Source: Gemmata massiliana (lineage in GTDB: Bacteria > Planctomycetota > Planctomycetia > Gemmatales > Gemmataceae). From it: a DNA stretch of 64,000 nt. Location of the stretch: positions 975,915 to 1,039,914 of the forward strand of contig HG799465.1 of NCBI GenBank assembly GCA_000531095.1, written 5' to 3'. Under the pieces are notes generated by a model. The model did not search any database. It had not been told where the DNA came from and saw only the letters and a program-made list of their open reading frames with translations. Positions within the stretch are counted from its first letter, which is position 1. Each line of letters starts with the position of its first letter. A program made the position numbers and the translations under genes. Positions 1 through 8,270 of the stretch are shown piece after piece.

Positions 1-110
1 CGGCCGACGAGATCGCCGCCGCACGCAACGATTCGCCCAAAGCAGTGGAATCTCTGCTCGCACGCGCCCGACAAGCGTTCCGCGCGATTTACGAGAACGG
101 CCATGAGTGA
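1..110 (+). CDS. ECF-type RNA polymerase sigma factor, C-terminal end (partial)
   Basis: Only the last 35 residues are in the window, read from base 3 to a TGA at 108-110. The visible end (ADEIAAARN, then SPKAVESLLARARQAFR) matches the last helices of sigma-70 region 4, the helix-turn-helix that reads the -35 element, including the V-x-S-L-L-x-R-A-R pattern typical of ECF sigma factors. The stop overlaps the ATG of the next gene in an ATGAGTGA junction, which implies translational coupling with the membrane protein that follows. Family assignment is inferred from a short fragment. Confidence 0.72.
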   Translation, partial: ADEIAAARNDSPKAVESLLARARQAFRAIYENGHE

Positions 111-675
111 CGCACTACCCCCTGACGACCTCGACGACCTACTGGCGCCCCCACCGCCATCGACCGACATACCTCTGCGAAGCGTGCTTCTGCGTGCCAC
201 ACAGCGCCGCGTCGGTCGAACCAAGTGGGTCCGGCGCGCGGGCAAGGTCGCGGCCGTGGCCGCGGTGTTCGTGGTGGGCGTTGGTGTGGGGGCTCTGCGC
301 ACACCGCCCGAGCGCGAAAAAGTGGTCGTTACCCGTGAAGTGGAAACGGTCGTGGTGACGGTCCCGGTGGTCGTTCCGGTCGTGATCTCCGCGACCGAGC
401 CTCCATCTGTTCCGCCGCCAACCCTCACTGCCGCCCGGCTCGAACTGGACGCGGAACAAGCAGATGGCGCGGCCGCGGCCACGCTCTACCGGCGCGCGGG
501 CGACAAGTATTTGGCCGCCGAACAGGACTACGCGAACGCGGCCCGCTGCTACCGACTGTTCCTCACCCGGGGCGGCGACACCGCGTTGTCGCCGGAACCG
601 GAGGATTCGTGGTTGCTCACGTCCCTCAAGAACGCGGCATTCAAGGAGAAGATCCATGCGACGACTGACGGCTAG
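103..675 (+). CDS. Single-pass membrane protein coupled to the upstream sigma factor
   Basis: 190 residues. A cytoplasmic N-terminus of about 45 residues, rich in Asp/Pro and then basic, precedes one hydrophobic helix (about residues 49-65). A Val-rich strand region and a C-terminal part of paired helices (about 115-190, with a TPR-like DYANAARCY segment) follow. It overlaps the sigma factor stop by 8 bp and its own end is overlapped by the next gene. The topology and the coupling to an ECF sigma factor suggest an anti-sigma-like or signalling role, but no zinc-binding anti-sigma motif (HxxxCxxC) is seen, so the function is inference only. Confidence 0.75.
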   Translation: MSDALPPDDLDDLLAPPPPSTDIPLRSVLLRATQRRVGRTKWVRRAGKVAAVAAVFVVGVGVGALRTPPEREKVVVTREVETVVVTVPVVVPVVISATEPPSVPPPTLTAARLELDAEQADGAAAATLYRRAGDKYLAAEQDYANAARCYRLFLTRGGDTALSPEPEDSWLLTSLKNAAFKEKIHATTDG

Positions 676-1678
676 CGCGCTCTTCGCGCTCACGCTCTGC
701 GCCACAACGATCAGCGCGCAGCCCCAGAATCCCGAACCTCAGCCCAAGGCGCTGGGCGACAAGGCGGACAAGAAGCCGGCCGACCCGACGGACGCGGGAA
801 TTAGCGCCGCGCTCGCGAATGACGCGGACGTGAAAATGGCGAAGGCGAAGATTCAGCTCGCCGAGGCCGAACTCGCCAAAGCGCGCCAAGTCGTCACTCT
901 CAAAGTGCTGACACTGAAGGCCAAAATCGACCAACTCAAGAGCGAACTGGTCGCAGCCGAGGAGCGCGTCAAGGCAACTAAAGGCATGGTTGATAAGGGG
1001 ACGCTCCCTCAAGCACCGCTGCTCGTCGAGCGCGAGAAGCTCGCCACGGCGAAGACCGCCCTCGCACTGGCCGAAGCCGAGTGGAAGCTGCTCACGGGCA
1101 GCGACAGTGACAAACTCACAGCTCGGGTGGTCGATTTAGTGGCGCTCGAAGAACGCCGTATGGCACGCGAGCGAGATGCCGAACTCGAACGCTTGGTAAT
1201 TGCCCAACGAGAACTCTTGATTCGCGCACGCAAAGCCCCGGTCGGCGCGATACCGGACCAAATTCGCGCAGCACTTGATAAGCCCGTGAAGCTCGGCGCG
1301 AAGGGTGAAAGAGTGCCGTTCGAGAAAGCGTTGGAAATGTTCAAGAAGGAGGCCGGATTGGATGTCCCGGTTCGCGGGTTTCCCATAGCGGAATTTGACG
1401 CCGTCACGGGCAGGCAATTGCTCGATTCCACGGGACAACCGCGCACCATCGGGATCATGTCCCAGGGTGAAACGCTTTCAGTCGGCGCCTGGTTCCAGTT
1501 ACTTCAGGATGAGAACCGCGGGGCGTTTTACGTTCGCGAGTACGGATTGTTGTTCGCGACGACGGCTCCCCCGGATGCGCCGACGCTCACCGAGTTCTGG
1601 AAGCAAAAGCCTGTCGCGAAGCCCGAACCGCAATCGGAACCCAAACCCGAACCGAAACCCAAAACCGAACAGAAGTGA
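656..1678 (+). CDS. Secreted coiled-coil protein with a C-terminal STN-like domain
   Basis: 340 residues from ATG 656, chosen because AAGGAGAAG sits 5-13 bases upstream and the translation begins with a clear signal peptide (MRRLTASALFALTLCATT, cut near SAQ). An open frame extends further upstream but looks non-coding. Residues about 50-135 form a Lys/Glu/Ala-rich coiled coil. Residues about 200-315 contain a segment (EKALEMFKKEAGLDVPV, then SVGAWFQLLQ) resembling the short N-terminal domain of secretins and TonB receptors. The C-terminus is a Pro-Lys-Glu tail. It overlaps the preceding membrane protein by 20 bp. Role unknown; possibly the extracytoplasmic partner of the sigma/membrane-protein pair. 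Confidence 0.75.
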   Translation: MRRLTASALFALTLCATTISAQPQNPEPQPKALGDKADKKPADPTDAGISAALANDADVKMAKAKIQLAEAELAKARQVVTLKVLTLKAKIDQLKSELVAAEERVKATKGMVDKGTLPQAPLLVEREKLATAKTALALAEAEWKLLTGSDSDKLTARVVDLVALEERRMARERDAELERLVIAQRELLIRARKAPVGAIPDQIRAALDKPVKLGAKGERVPFEKALEMFKKEAGLDVPVRGFPIAEFDAVTGRQLLDSTGQPRTIGIMSQGETLSVGAWFQLLQDENRGAFYVREYGLLFATTAPPDAPTLTEFWKQKPVAKPEPQSEPKPEPKPKTEQK

Positions 1679-1684
1679 TTCTCC

Positions 1685-1713
1685 CCGCGTGCGCACGAGT
1701 CGTGCGCACGCGG
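1685..1713. terminator. Perfect hairpin between convergent genes
   Basis: Inverted repeat centred on base 1699 (arm CGCGTGCGCACGA and its complement) in the 44 bp between the plus-strand gene ending at 1678 and the minus-strand protease ending at or near 1723. It lacks a long T tract on either side. Placement suggests a shared bidirectional terminator. Confidence 0.55.
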
Positions 1714-1722
1714 AGGTTCTGG

Positions 1723-1884
1723 TTACTGGTAGTCGTAACCGATGTGGAACGTCACGCGACCGTCGGGCAGCCGGCGGATGTTGGTGATGTACACGGTCGA
1801 ACCGCCCCCCAACTGACTCTTACTCGATGGAATCGTGTACGGCGTGAAGCTGTCGTTCGCCGCGCTGGGGTAAGGCACCGAAAC
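1723..1884 (-). other. Detached C-terminal end of the M6 metalloprotease
   Basis: Reading on in frame past the TGA at 1885-1887 gives 53 more codons to TAA at 1723-1725 (VPYPSAAND..., PDGRVTFHIGYDYQ). This looks like the natural end of the M6 protease family. Either the TGA is a nonsense change, or two compensating one-base indels (an extra A in AAA 1881-1883 and a missing G near 1889-1892, plus-strand view) create it. Restoring it gives a protein of about 533 residues. Confidence 0.6.
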
Positions 1885-3324
1885 TCAGGTGAAACGTTTC
1901 GGTCCGCGTGCGCCTTCAACGCCGTGGGACTCTTCCAGCACCGGCTTGTTGTTCACCACGCGCCAAACCAACAGCCCCTCGCCCGGCAGCTTCTCGTCCC
2001 ACCCCGTCTTCTTGCGCACTTCCAGCAGGAAGTATTCGCTCCCGTCGGGCCGCACCTTGATCTTGAAGCACTGCGACGGGTCGTTCTCGATCGGCGACAG
2101 GATCAGCTTCTGCTTCACGCTCGGGTCGATCACGGTCGGCTTCACCCAGCCGAGCACTTCCTTGCTCCACGCGCTGAAGTGCTGCGGGCGCCCGTTGCCG
2201 ATCTGGTTGGACATCGCGCACCACTGCCCCACGCCCTCGCTCCCCGGCAGTTCGGGCCGGGCGTACAGGTCCGGCAACCCGAGCATGTGACCGAACTCGT
2301 GGCAGAACACGCTGATGTCGTTCATCGTGCTCCCGCCCTCCTGCACGATGAAGTACGGGAGGTTGCGCCCGCCGTAGCTCACGTTCGCCCGGTGCGGCCA
2401 GTACAGCCCGCCCCGCGTGGTCTGCACGCGGCCGCCCGCGTACAGGAAGAACACCCCGTCGAACTCCTTGAGCGCGTCCTTCCCGGCCTTCTTCGTGTAC
2501 AGGTCGAGCGCCTCGGTCAGCAGCGCCTTCTTCTCGCCGGCGCTGGTGCCGCTGCCGCTGGAGTAGTCCATCCGCTTCTTGGACGCTTCCACCCACCCCA
2601 CGAACTTCCCGTTGATCTTGAACGTGCCGTAGCTGAGTTCCTTGTAGTAGTCGTTCATGCTGCCGAAGACCTGCTGGCCGGTCGCGTTCTTGTCCTTGTA
2701 CGTCCCCAGGCTGAACATCGAGTCTTCCCAGGACTGGTCCTCGATCTTCGGGTTGTGCTTCACGTCCGGGTACTCGACCCCGATGATGGCGAGGTTGTAC
2801 GTGGGCTTGCGCCACGAGCGCGGCAGCCGGTCGTCCCAGCCCATACCCTTCCCACCTCCACCGCCCGCCTCGGCCGCCATCGGGCTGGTTGCGGCTTTCA
2901 ACTTGGTCGTGATGGTCTTGGGGCTACCGCCACGGGACACGGTGAACGCGACCGAATCGCCGGCCAGCTTGCTCCGCAGTACGTCCCGTACCCACGCGGC
3001 GGTCGTTGCAACTTCGCTACCGAGTTTGAGTACCACGTCGCCTTCTCGTAACCCGGCTTCTTCGGCCGGCGAATCGGGCGCGAGCGCCTCGATCACCGGG
3101 CGCCCGCCCTTCTCGCTCACCATCACGCCGAGGTACCCGGCCGCGAGGTTAAACGAACCTGATGTTGTGGGCGAATCTTTGACCGTCTTGGCGGTTTTCA
3201 CCGTCTTGTAGCCGCCCGGAGTGGGGAACGGCGCGACTTCGGGCTCCGCTCGGCCCGCTCCGGCCAGCAACAAAACCGACAGCGATGCGAACGTTCCGAG
3301 TGTGAGGCAGCGAGTGTGCGTCAT
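1885..3324 (-). CDS. Secreted M6-family metalloprotease with PDZ domain (in-frame stop near the C-terminus)
   Basis: 479 residues as read. Start chosen at ATG 3324, giving a signal peptide (THTRCLTLGTFASLSVLLLA, cut after GRA). A PDZ domain covers about residues 45-130 (YLGVMV, LAPDSPAEEAGLREGDVVLKL), and an immune-inhibitor-A/M6 peptidase domain covers about 165-479. The zinc signature HEFGHMLGLPD starts at His342, with catalytic Glu343, second ligand His346 and Asp352. Expected role: zinc-dependent proteolysis outside the cytoplasm; the PDZ domain may present substrates. The frame stops at TGA 1885, but family-like sequence continues in frame downstream. It is divergent from the TIGR03067 gene at 3487. 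Confidence 0.88.
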   Translation of the reverse strand: MTHTRCLTLGTFASLSVLLLAGAGRAEPEVAPFPTPGGYKTVKTAKTVKDSPTTSGSFNLAAGYLGVMVSEKGGRPVIEALAPDSPAEEAGLREGDVVLKLGSEVATTAAWVRDVLRSKLAGDSVAFTVSRGGSPKTITTKLKAATSPMAAEAGGGGGKGMGWDDRLPRSWRKPTYNLAIIGVEYPDVKHNPKIEDQSWEDSMFSLGTYKDKNATGQQVFGSMNDYYKELSYGTFKINGKFVGWVEASKKRMDYSSGSGTSAGEKKALLTEALDLYTKKAGKDALKEFDGVFFLYAGGRVQTTRGGLYWPHRANVSYGGRNLPYFIVQEGGSTMNDISVFCHEFGHMLGLPDLYARPELPGSEGVGQWCAMSNQIGNGRPQHFSAWSKEVLGWVKPTVIDPSVKQKLILSPIENDPSQCFKIKVRPDGSEYFLLEVRKKTGWDEKLPGEGLLVWRVVNNKPVLEESHGVEGARGPKRFT

Positions 3325-3408
3325 GTGGCACGCGCGAAGAAGGTGAAAATGAGAAACGCGGGGAGTAGTCGCGTTGTAGCCCATGAGATGTGAAGCGGAA
3401 ATGAAAAA

Positions 3409-3423
3409 CGATCGTTACGATCG
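3409..3423. promoter_or_regulatory. Symmetric CGATCG-TTA-CGATCG element in a divergent promoter region
   Basis: Two CGATCG hexamers separated by TTA lie between the protease start (3324, minus) and the GTG start at 3487 (plus). The dyad could be an operator for either gene. No known regulator can be named from the sequence, and chance occurrence is possible. Confidence 0.25.
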
Positions 3424-3486
3424 CTTGTTTTGATCCCCGGCCCGGGTTAAGAATCCCAAACACCGCCCCGAACCCGGAGCCGACAC

Positions 3487-3918
3487 GTGCGCATTCCCTT
3501 TCTCACCGCCCTGGCCACCATCGCCCTCGTACTCGCCCCGGCCCGCGGAGCGGACGATGCCATAGAAAAGGAACTCAAGCGGTTCGAGGGCGAGTGGAAA
3601 GTGGTCGAACTAACGAAAGACGGCGAGACACGAAAGCGCGACAAGCTCAAGGACCAAGTCTGGTCGTTTAAGGGCGATAAACTGGTCCCACTCGACAACA
3701 AAGACGACGTGGCGACGATCAAGATCGACCTGGGCAAAAAGCCGGCGGCGCTGGACATCATCGACAAGAGCGGCGACCGGGTCGAAAGCATTTACAGGTT
3801 CACCGGAGACGACAAGCTCACGATCTGTGGGCAGACGGACGGCAAGCGCCCAACCGAGTTCGCGGCGAAAAAAGGCTCCGGGGCCATGCTGTTCGTGCTG
3901 GAGCGCGTCAAGAAGTGA
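3487..3918 (+). CDS. Secreted TIGR03067-domain protein
   Basis: 143 residues from GTG 3487. An N-terminal signal peptide (MRIPFLTALATIALVLAPARG) is followed by a beta-rich domain with the F-E-G-E-W-K-V-V motif at about residues 34-41 and the conserved end E-F-A-A-K-K-G-S-G-A-M-L-F-V-L-E-R. These are hallmarks of TIGR03067, a lipocalin-like family that is very numerous in planctomycetes. Predicted to be exported; the ligand and function are unknown. A hydrolase gene follows at 4012 in the same direction. Confidence 0.82.
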   Translation: MRIPFLTALATIALVLAPARGADDAIEKELKRFEGEWKVVELTKDGETRKRDKLKDQVWSFKGDKLVPLDNKDDVATIKIDLGKKPAALDIIDKSGDRVESIYRFTGDDKLTICGQTDGKRPTEFAAKKGSGAMLFVLERVKK

Positions 3919-4011
3919 GGCGCGCCGCGGAGCGCCGGGTGGGGGCTTCCTTTTTCGCGCGTCGCCGGTTACGCTCTTCACGTCTCCTACTCACTTCGGG
4001 AACCTCACCCC

Positions 4012-5058
4012 ATGTTGAAGCGCCTCGCGTTACTCGCGTCCGTCGGAGCCGCGTTCGCTGTTGTTGTGTACGCCTCCGCGGACAAAGCGGCCGATGAGTC
4101 CAAGCAGTTGCCCGTACCCGAGATGAAGTTCAACGACGTCAAGGAAATCGCTCCGGGCGTCTTCTTCCGCTACTCGTCCATCGCGGCCAACGACCCGAAG
4201 ATCCCGTTCGGCGGGAGCAACCACACCTGGGTCGTCTTCAAAGATTACGTCGTGGTGATTGATGCGAACTTCCCGAAGGAAGCCGCCGACGTGATCGCGG
4301 ACATCAAAAAGACCACGAAGAAGCCCATCAAGTACGTCCTGGACACCCACCACCACGGCGACCACGCCTACGGCAACACCATCTGGGCGAAGGAGGGCGC
4401 GCAGATCGTCGCGCACAAGAACGCCGCCCGGTTGCTAAAAGCGAACGGCCCGAAGCAGTGGGAGGACGCCGCGAAGGACCGCAAGGACATCAAGGACAAC
4501 GAACTCAAGCAGGTGGACATCTCCTTCGACGACAAGTTCGAGTTGAAGGACGAAACGCAGCACGTCGTCTTCATGCACTTCGGGCACAGCCACACGTCCG
4601 GCGACGCGAGCGCGTACCTGCCGAAGCACAAGATCCTCTGCACCGGCGACGCCTGCGTGAACGGCGCGTTCAACTACATGGGCCACTCCAACTCCGCGAG
4701 CTGGATCAAGTGCCTCGAAGCAATGGGCAAACTGGAAATCGATCTCATCTGCCCCGGGCACGGGAAAGTGGCCCGCAAAGACCTACTCGCAAAGGAGACG
4801 CGGTACTTCACCGAACTCCGCGCCGCGGTGAAGAAGGGGATCGAAGACAAGAAGTCGATCGAAGACATCACGAAGGGCCTGGACTTCCCGTGGTACAAGG
4901 AGTGGACCGGCGTCGGCGTGGCGGAAACCGACATGAACAAGGACAGCGTCAAGCACGTGTACAATGAGCTAATGGGCAAGATCGATCACGACCGGCTCGG
5001 CGCGGCCCCCTCCCCGCTCGACTGGCGCACGGCCCCCACGGGCGTCGCGGCCAAGTAG
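4012..5058 (+). CDS. Exported metallo-beta-lactamase-fold hydrolase
   Basis: 348 residues. A hydrophobic leader (about 1-22) precedes an MBL fold. The metal-binding loop THHHGDHAYG lies at about residues 112-121 (His113, His115, Asp117, His118). Further ligands are likely in the HFGHSHTSGD, CTGDA and CPGHGKV segments. A C-terminal helical part begins near residue 265. This pattern fits exported zinc-dependent MBL-fold hydrolases of broad type; the substrate cannot be named. The next gene, a methyltransferase, begins within about 30 bp and may be co-transcribed. Confidence 0.85.
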   Translation: MLKRLALLASVGAAFAVVVYASADKAADESKQLPVPEMKFNDVKEIAPGVFFRYSSIAANDPKIPFGGSNHTWVVFKDYVVVIDANFPKEAADVIADIKKTTKKPIKYVLDTHHHGDHAYGNTIWAKEGAQIVAHKNAARLLKANGPKQWEDAAKDRKDIKDNELKQVDISFDDKFELKDETQHVVFMHFGHSHTSGDASAYLPKHKILCTGDACVNGAFNYMGHSNSASWIKCLEAMGKLEIDLICPGHGKVARKDLLAKETRYFTELRAAVKKGIEDKKSIEDITKGLDFPWYKEWTGVGVAETDMNKDSVKHVYNELMGKIDHDRLGAAPSPLDWRTAPTGVAAK

Positions 5059-5085
5059 CCCCTACCCTTGCGAGTGAGCGTGGGA

Positions 5086-5886
5086 ATGTCCTACGCTCAC
5101 TTCATGACTCACTGCGTGCTCCCCTCCGCCACCGACCTCGCCAAGTTATTCGCGCTCAAGTACGGCGATCCCGCCACGACGGGACCGAACCCGCGGCGCC
5201 GGCACGCCCACAATTACTTCCTGCCCGCTGACGTGTACGAAGCGACCGTGGCGAACGCCGTGTTTCCCGGCTGCGCCTGGCTCGACGTCGGCGGAGGGGC
5301 GAGCCCGTTTCCCGATAACGCTAAACTCGCGGGCGAACTTGCCGCTCGCACAAGTCATTTCGTGGGAGTCGATCCCAGTGCGAACGTTTTCGACAATCCG
5401 TACACACACGAGAAGCATCAAGCGTTCATCGAAGATTACACCGCCCCCGCGCCCTTCGACCTCGCAACACTCCGAATGGTCGCGGAGCACGTCACCTCGC
5501 CAACGGCAGTTATTAACGCGCTCGCGCGACTCGTGAAACCCGGCGGGCTGGCGATCGTGTTCACGGTCGATCTGTGGTCACCGATTACGGTGGTGTCGCG
5601 TGTAGTCCCATTCGATCTACACTACCCGGTGAAGAAGCTACTTTGGGGCGGTGAGGAGAAGGACACGTTCCCGACCGCGTACCGGATGAACACGCGACGC
5701 GATCTCAAGCGCCTCTTTGCTCGGGGCGGGTTCTGCGAATCGGAGTTCGCGTGGGTCGACGATTGCTCCGCGCTCTCGCGCTTCCCGCTCTTAAACACTG
5801 TGGAATTGGTGACCCGGAGCGCGCTACGAAAAGTGGCACTGCGCTACCCCGAATGCAACTTGCTGGGTGTTTATCGCCGGAAGTGA
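5086..5886 (+). CDS. Class I SAM-dependent methyltransferase
   Basis: 266 residues from ATG 5086. TTG 5068 and ATG 5104 are alternative starts, and no strong Shine-Dalgarno decides between them. Rossmann-fold motif I is seen as WLDVGGGASPFP (about residues 65-76), followed by the acidic strand end HFVGVDPS and the motif IV region LRMVAEHVTSP. The middle part (LVKPGGLAIVFT) is the usual post-IV strand. The substrate is unknown. It follows the MBL hydrolase closely on the same strand. Confidence 0.82.
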   Translation: MSYAHFMTHCVLPSATDLAKLFALKYGDPATTGPNPRRRHAHNYFLPADVYEATVANAVFPGCAWLDVGGGASPFPDNAKLAGELAARTSHFVGVDPSANVFDNPYTHEKHQAFIEDYTAPAPFDLATLRMVAEHVTSPTAVINALARLVKPGGLAIVFTVDLWSPITVVSRVVPFDLHYPVKKLLWGGEEKDTFPTAYRMNTRRDLKRLFARGGFCESEFAWVDDCSALSRFPLLNTVELVTRSALRKVALRYPECNLLGVYRRK

Positions 5887-6012
5887 AGCCAACGGAGTGA
5901 GTGTTTTGTGCGCGGTCCCGCGGCTCATGTCAGCAAACCGCGGAGCGCCTCATTCACCGATTACCGACCGTCCACTTGCGAATCGCACCTGTGTGGAGAA
6001 CGCGCAACCGCC

Positions 6013-6546
6013 TCATCTAAACTCGGTCCAAACGACCTGGTCGTCGTACAACTCCAACTCTTCTCGCAGGATTTCTCCCAGCCGGATGATGTCCTCGAGG
6101 CGGAAATACACGCTGTTGAAAATCAGGTCGGGAGCCGCTGACAGTTTCAGATGGTAGCTCGCCACGCCATTCGCGTCGTGGTGCGTCCAAATAACTTCAT
6201 CAATCTCGGCCCAACGACAAACCTGCGGAGTACCGCGGTAGACGTAAACCAGCCCGTCCCGGAAAACCAACAACCGCCGGTCGCGGCCGATGTATTCCCA
6301 AACGAAGTAAACAACTCCAAGAATCAAAAACAGCACCCCGGCCCCGAGAATGATCCCGCGGGCCGTTGAGGTGATCCCGTCGAAAACGATCACGTCCAGG
6401 GCGATCAACACTGCCAAAACGAACCCGAACAAGCTGCCTGCGGTCAACATGGCCGCGTAGTACAAGTACGCTTGCCGGAAGGGAAGCACGTCCTTCAGTG
6501 GCCCCAAGGTGCGCGCTTCCGGAGGTATTTCCTCGATCTCCGCCAT
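6013..6546 (-). CDS. Two-TM membrane protein with a PH-like domain (DUF6585-like)
   Basis: 177 residues. An N-terminal cytoplasmic stretch is followed by two hydrophobic helices (about 26-50 and 62-86). The C-terminal soluble part contains RRLLVFRDGLVYVYRG and VCRWAEIDEV, the strand pattern of bacterial PH-like domains that sit next to paired TM helices. The DUF6585 assignment is by resemblance. It is divergent from the kinase at 6987. Function unknown. Confidence 0.7.
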   Translation of the reverse strand: MAEIEEIPPEARTLGPLKDVLPFRQAYLYYAAMLTAGSLFGFVLAVLIALDVIVFDGITSTARGIILGAGVLFLILGVVYFVWEYIGRDRRLLVFRDGLVYVYRGTPQVCRWAEIDEVIWTHHDANGVASYHLKLSAAPDLIFNSVYFRLEDIIRLGEILREELELYDDQVVWTEFR

Positions 6547-6986
6547 TCTGCCCCCTCGTGGTATCGGTCGAACGTGTGGCCTACTGGACCGGTCTAAAAT
6601 TTACTCGCTCTCCGATACTAGATCAACACCCTCGCACTCGATCGCAGCCGCGGCCCTGGGACTGCGGCCGCGATCGAGCGCGCGGGGGCGACGGCGACGG
6701 CGGTGCTATCGCCCTACAGTTGACGGGCCGCAACTTTCGTCGCGACCGGCTCGCAGAACCGGGACGCCTCTCCGGTGGAAGAGGCACCGTGGATTTCCAG
6801 TTACCCCCCCCGAATACAGCTCTTCGTAATTTCCGCTACCGTCATTTGTTAGGGTCGATCTCGGCACCAGAAATTTGACAACACCTCAAAGCGCTCCCAG
6901 AGTTCAGGCGGGATTCTACGGCGATTCTCCCTCCGCCCCGAAAGTGGGCCGCCCCAAACGCGCCATAGCACGCGCGGAGCCAGCCT
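6547..6986. other. Divergent intergenic region with a hairpin
   Basis: 440 bp between a minus-strand membrane protein and the plus-strand kinase; it should hold both promoters. The only clear structure is an inverted repeat at 6637-6678 (CTCGATCGC ... GCGATCGAG). No convincing -35/-10 pair or coding sequence was found. Confidence 0.4.
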
Positions 6987-8216
6987 ATGCCCGCGACAGT
7001 CAAAAACGCCCGACTGCCGTCCGTGCCCCGCTACGAGTTCGGCGCCGCGATCGGTTCCGGCGGCATGGGGACCGTGTACCGCGCCCTCGACCGCACCACC
7101 AAAGGGTTGGTCGCGATCAAGGTGCTGCGGACCAAAATCTCCGAGAACCACTCCGTTCACCAGCGCCTGTTCCAAGAGTTTCGCGCCGCGACCCAACTCG
7201 AACACCCGAACATCGTCCGCGCGCTCGACATCGGGATCGACGGCTCCATCAGCTACCTCGTGTACGAACTGGTTGAGGGCGCCAACCTCGGCGACCGGAT
7301 CGTGGCCGCGGGCAAGATCCCCGAGGCCGAAGCGGTCCGGGTCATCACGCAGGTGGCCCAGGCGCTCCACTACGCGCACCTGCACCAGGTCGTCCACCGC
7401 GACATCAAGCCGGACAACATCCTCGTGCTACCGGACGGGCGCGCGAAGCTCACCGACTTCGGGCTGGCGAAGGACTACAACAACGACCTCGACCTGACGA
7501 GCCACGCCAGCGCGCTGGGCACGCCGAACTTCATGGCCCCGGAGCAGTTCGGGAACGCGAAAACCGCCGACGCCCGGTGCGACGTGTACGCACTCGGAGC
7601 GACGCTTTACAACGCGGTGACCGGGAAACTGCCGTTTCACGCGAAATTCCCACTCGCGATCCTCGCGCGCAAAGAAAAAGAAACGCTCTCCGCCCGGTCC
7701 GTGGTGCCCGAACTCAGCGAGCGCGTGGACGCGGCCATTCGGAGCGCACTGCACGTTGACCCGGACCAGCGCCCCCAATCGTGCCTGGAGTTCTTCAAGC
7801 TGCTCACCACGCGGTCGAAGTTCGAGGCGGATGTGCCGGACCTGAGCACGCTCCAGTACAAGAAAACGGCTGGTCCGAGCGACCGCCGCGGCTGCATCCG
7901 GCACGCGCTAGATATGGGTACGTGTGGCGTGATCGATACCTCGGCCACGGGCACCGGGAACCCCGAGAGCGAGGAGATGTGGCCACTGGTGGTTCGTGAC
8001 GTATCAACGAGCGGGTTGGGCGTACTCCTCGCGCGCCGGTTCGAGTTGGGGACCGAACTGACGATCGAGTTTTTGACGGGTGAGTCCGAAGTGGCCCGTC
8101 TCGAAGTGCGCGTGGTGCGCATCGAACCAGAAAAAGCCGGGCACTGGATTCACGGGTGCGTGTTCAAGACCAACCTGAGCGACGACGAACTCGAAGACCT
8201 AATCAAGTTCGCCTGA
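6987..8216 (+). CDS. Serine/threonine protein kinase fused to a PilZ domain
   Basis: 409 residues. A Hanks-type kinase domain spans about 16-275: glycine loop GSGGMGTVY at 23-31, ATP-binding Lys45, catalytic loop HRDIKPDN with Asp139, DFG with Asp157, and APEQF. All catalytic residues are present. No transmembrane helix follows. Instead residues about 295-409 carry a PilZ-like domain with the c-di-GMP-binding pattern R-x3-R (RRGCIR, 300-305) and DVSTSG (from Asp338). Such a protein could phosphorylate Ser/Thr targets in response to c-di-GMP. Each domain is well supported; the coupling is inference. Confidence 0.88.
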   Translation: MPATVKNARLPSVPRYEFGAAIGSGGMGTVYRALDRTTKGLVAIKVLRTKISENHSVHQRLFQEFRAATQLEHPNIVRALDIGIDGSISYLVYELVEGANLGDRIVAAGKIPEAEAVRVITQVAQALHYAHLHQVVHRDIKPDNILVLPDGRAKLTDFGLAKDYNNDLDLTSHASALGTPNFMAPEQFGNAKTADARCDVYALGATLYNAVTGKLPFHAKFPLAILARKEKETLSARSVVPELSERVDAAIRSALHVDPDQRPQSCLEFFKLLTTRSKFEADVPDLSTLQYKKTAGPSDRRGCIRHALDMGTCGVIDTSATGTGNPESEEMWPLVVRDVSTSGLGVLLARRFELGTELTIEFLTGESEVARLEVRVVRIEPEKAGHWIHGCVFKTNLSDDELEDLIKFA

Positions 8217-8222
8217 GATAAC

Positions 8223-8257
8223 CGGTTCGTCGCGCGGATCAGCGGCGAGACGAACCG
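8223..8257. terminator. Hairpin between convergent kinase and glycosylase genes
   Basis: Inverted repeat CGGTTCGTC ... GACGAACCG (9 bp arms) in the short space between the kinase stop at 8216 and the minus-strand glycosylase end at 8271. Probably a shared terminator; no T tract. Confidence 0.5.
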
Positions 8258-8270
8258 AGCACCGACCCCA

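Noticed and set aside
1675-3051. Long plus-strand frame opposite the M6 protease
   Set aside because: Antisense to a clear metalloprotease and dominated by Arg/Val/His runs; no family features.
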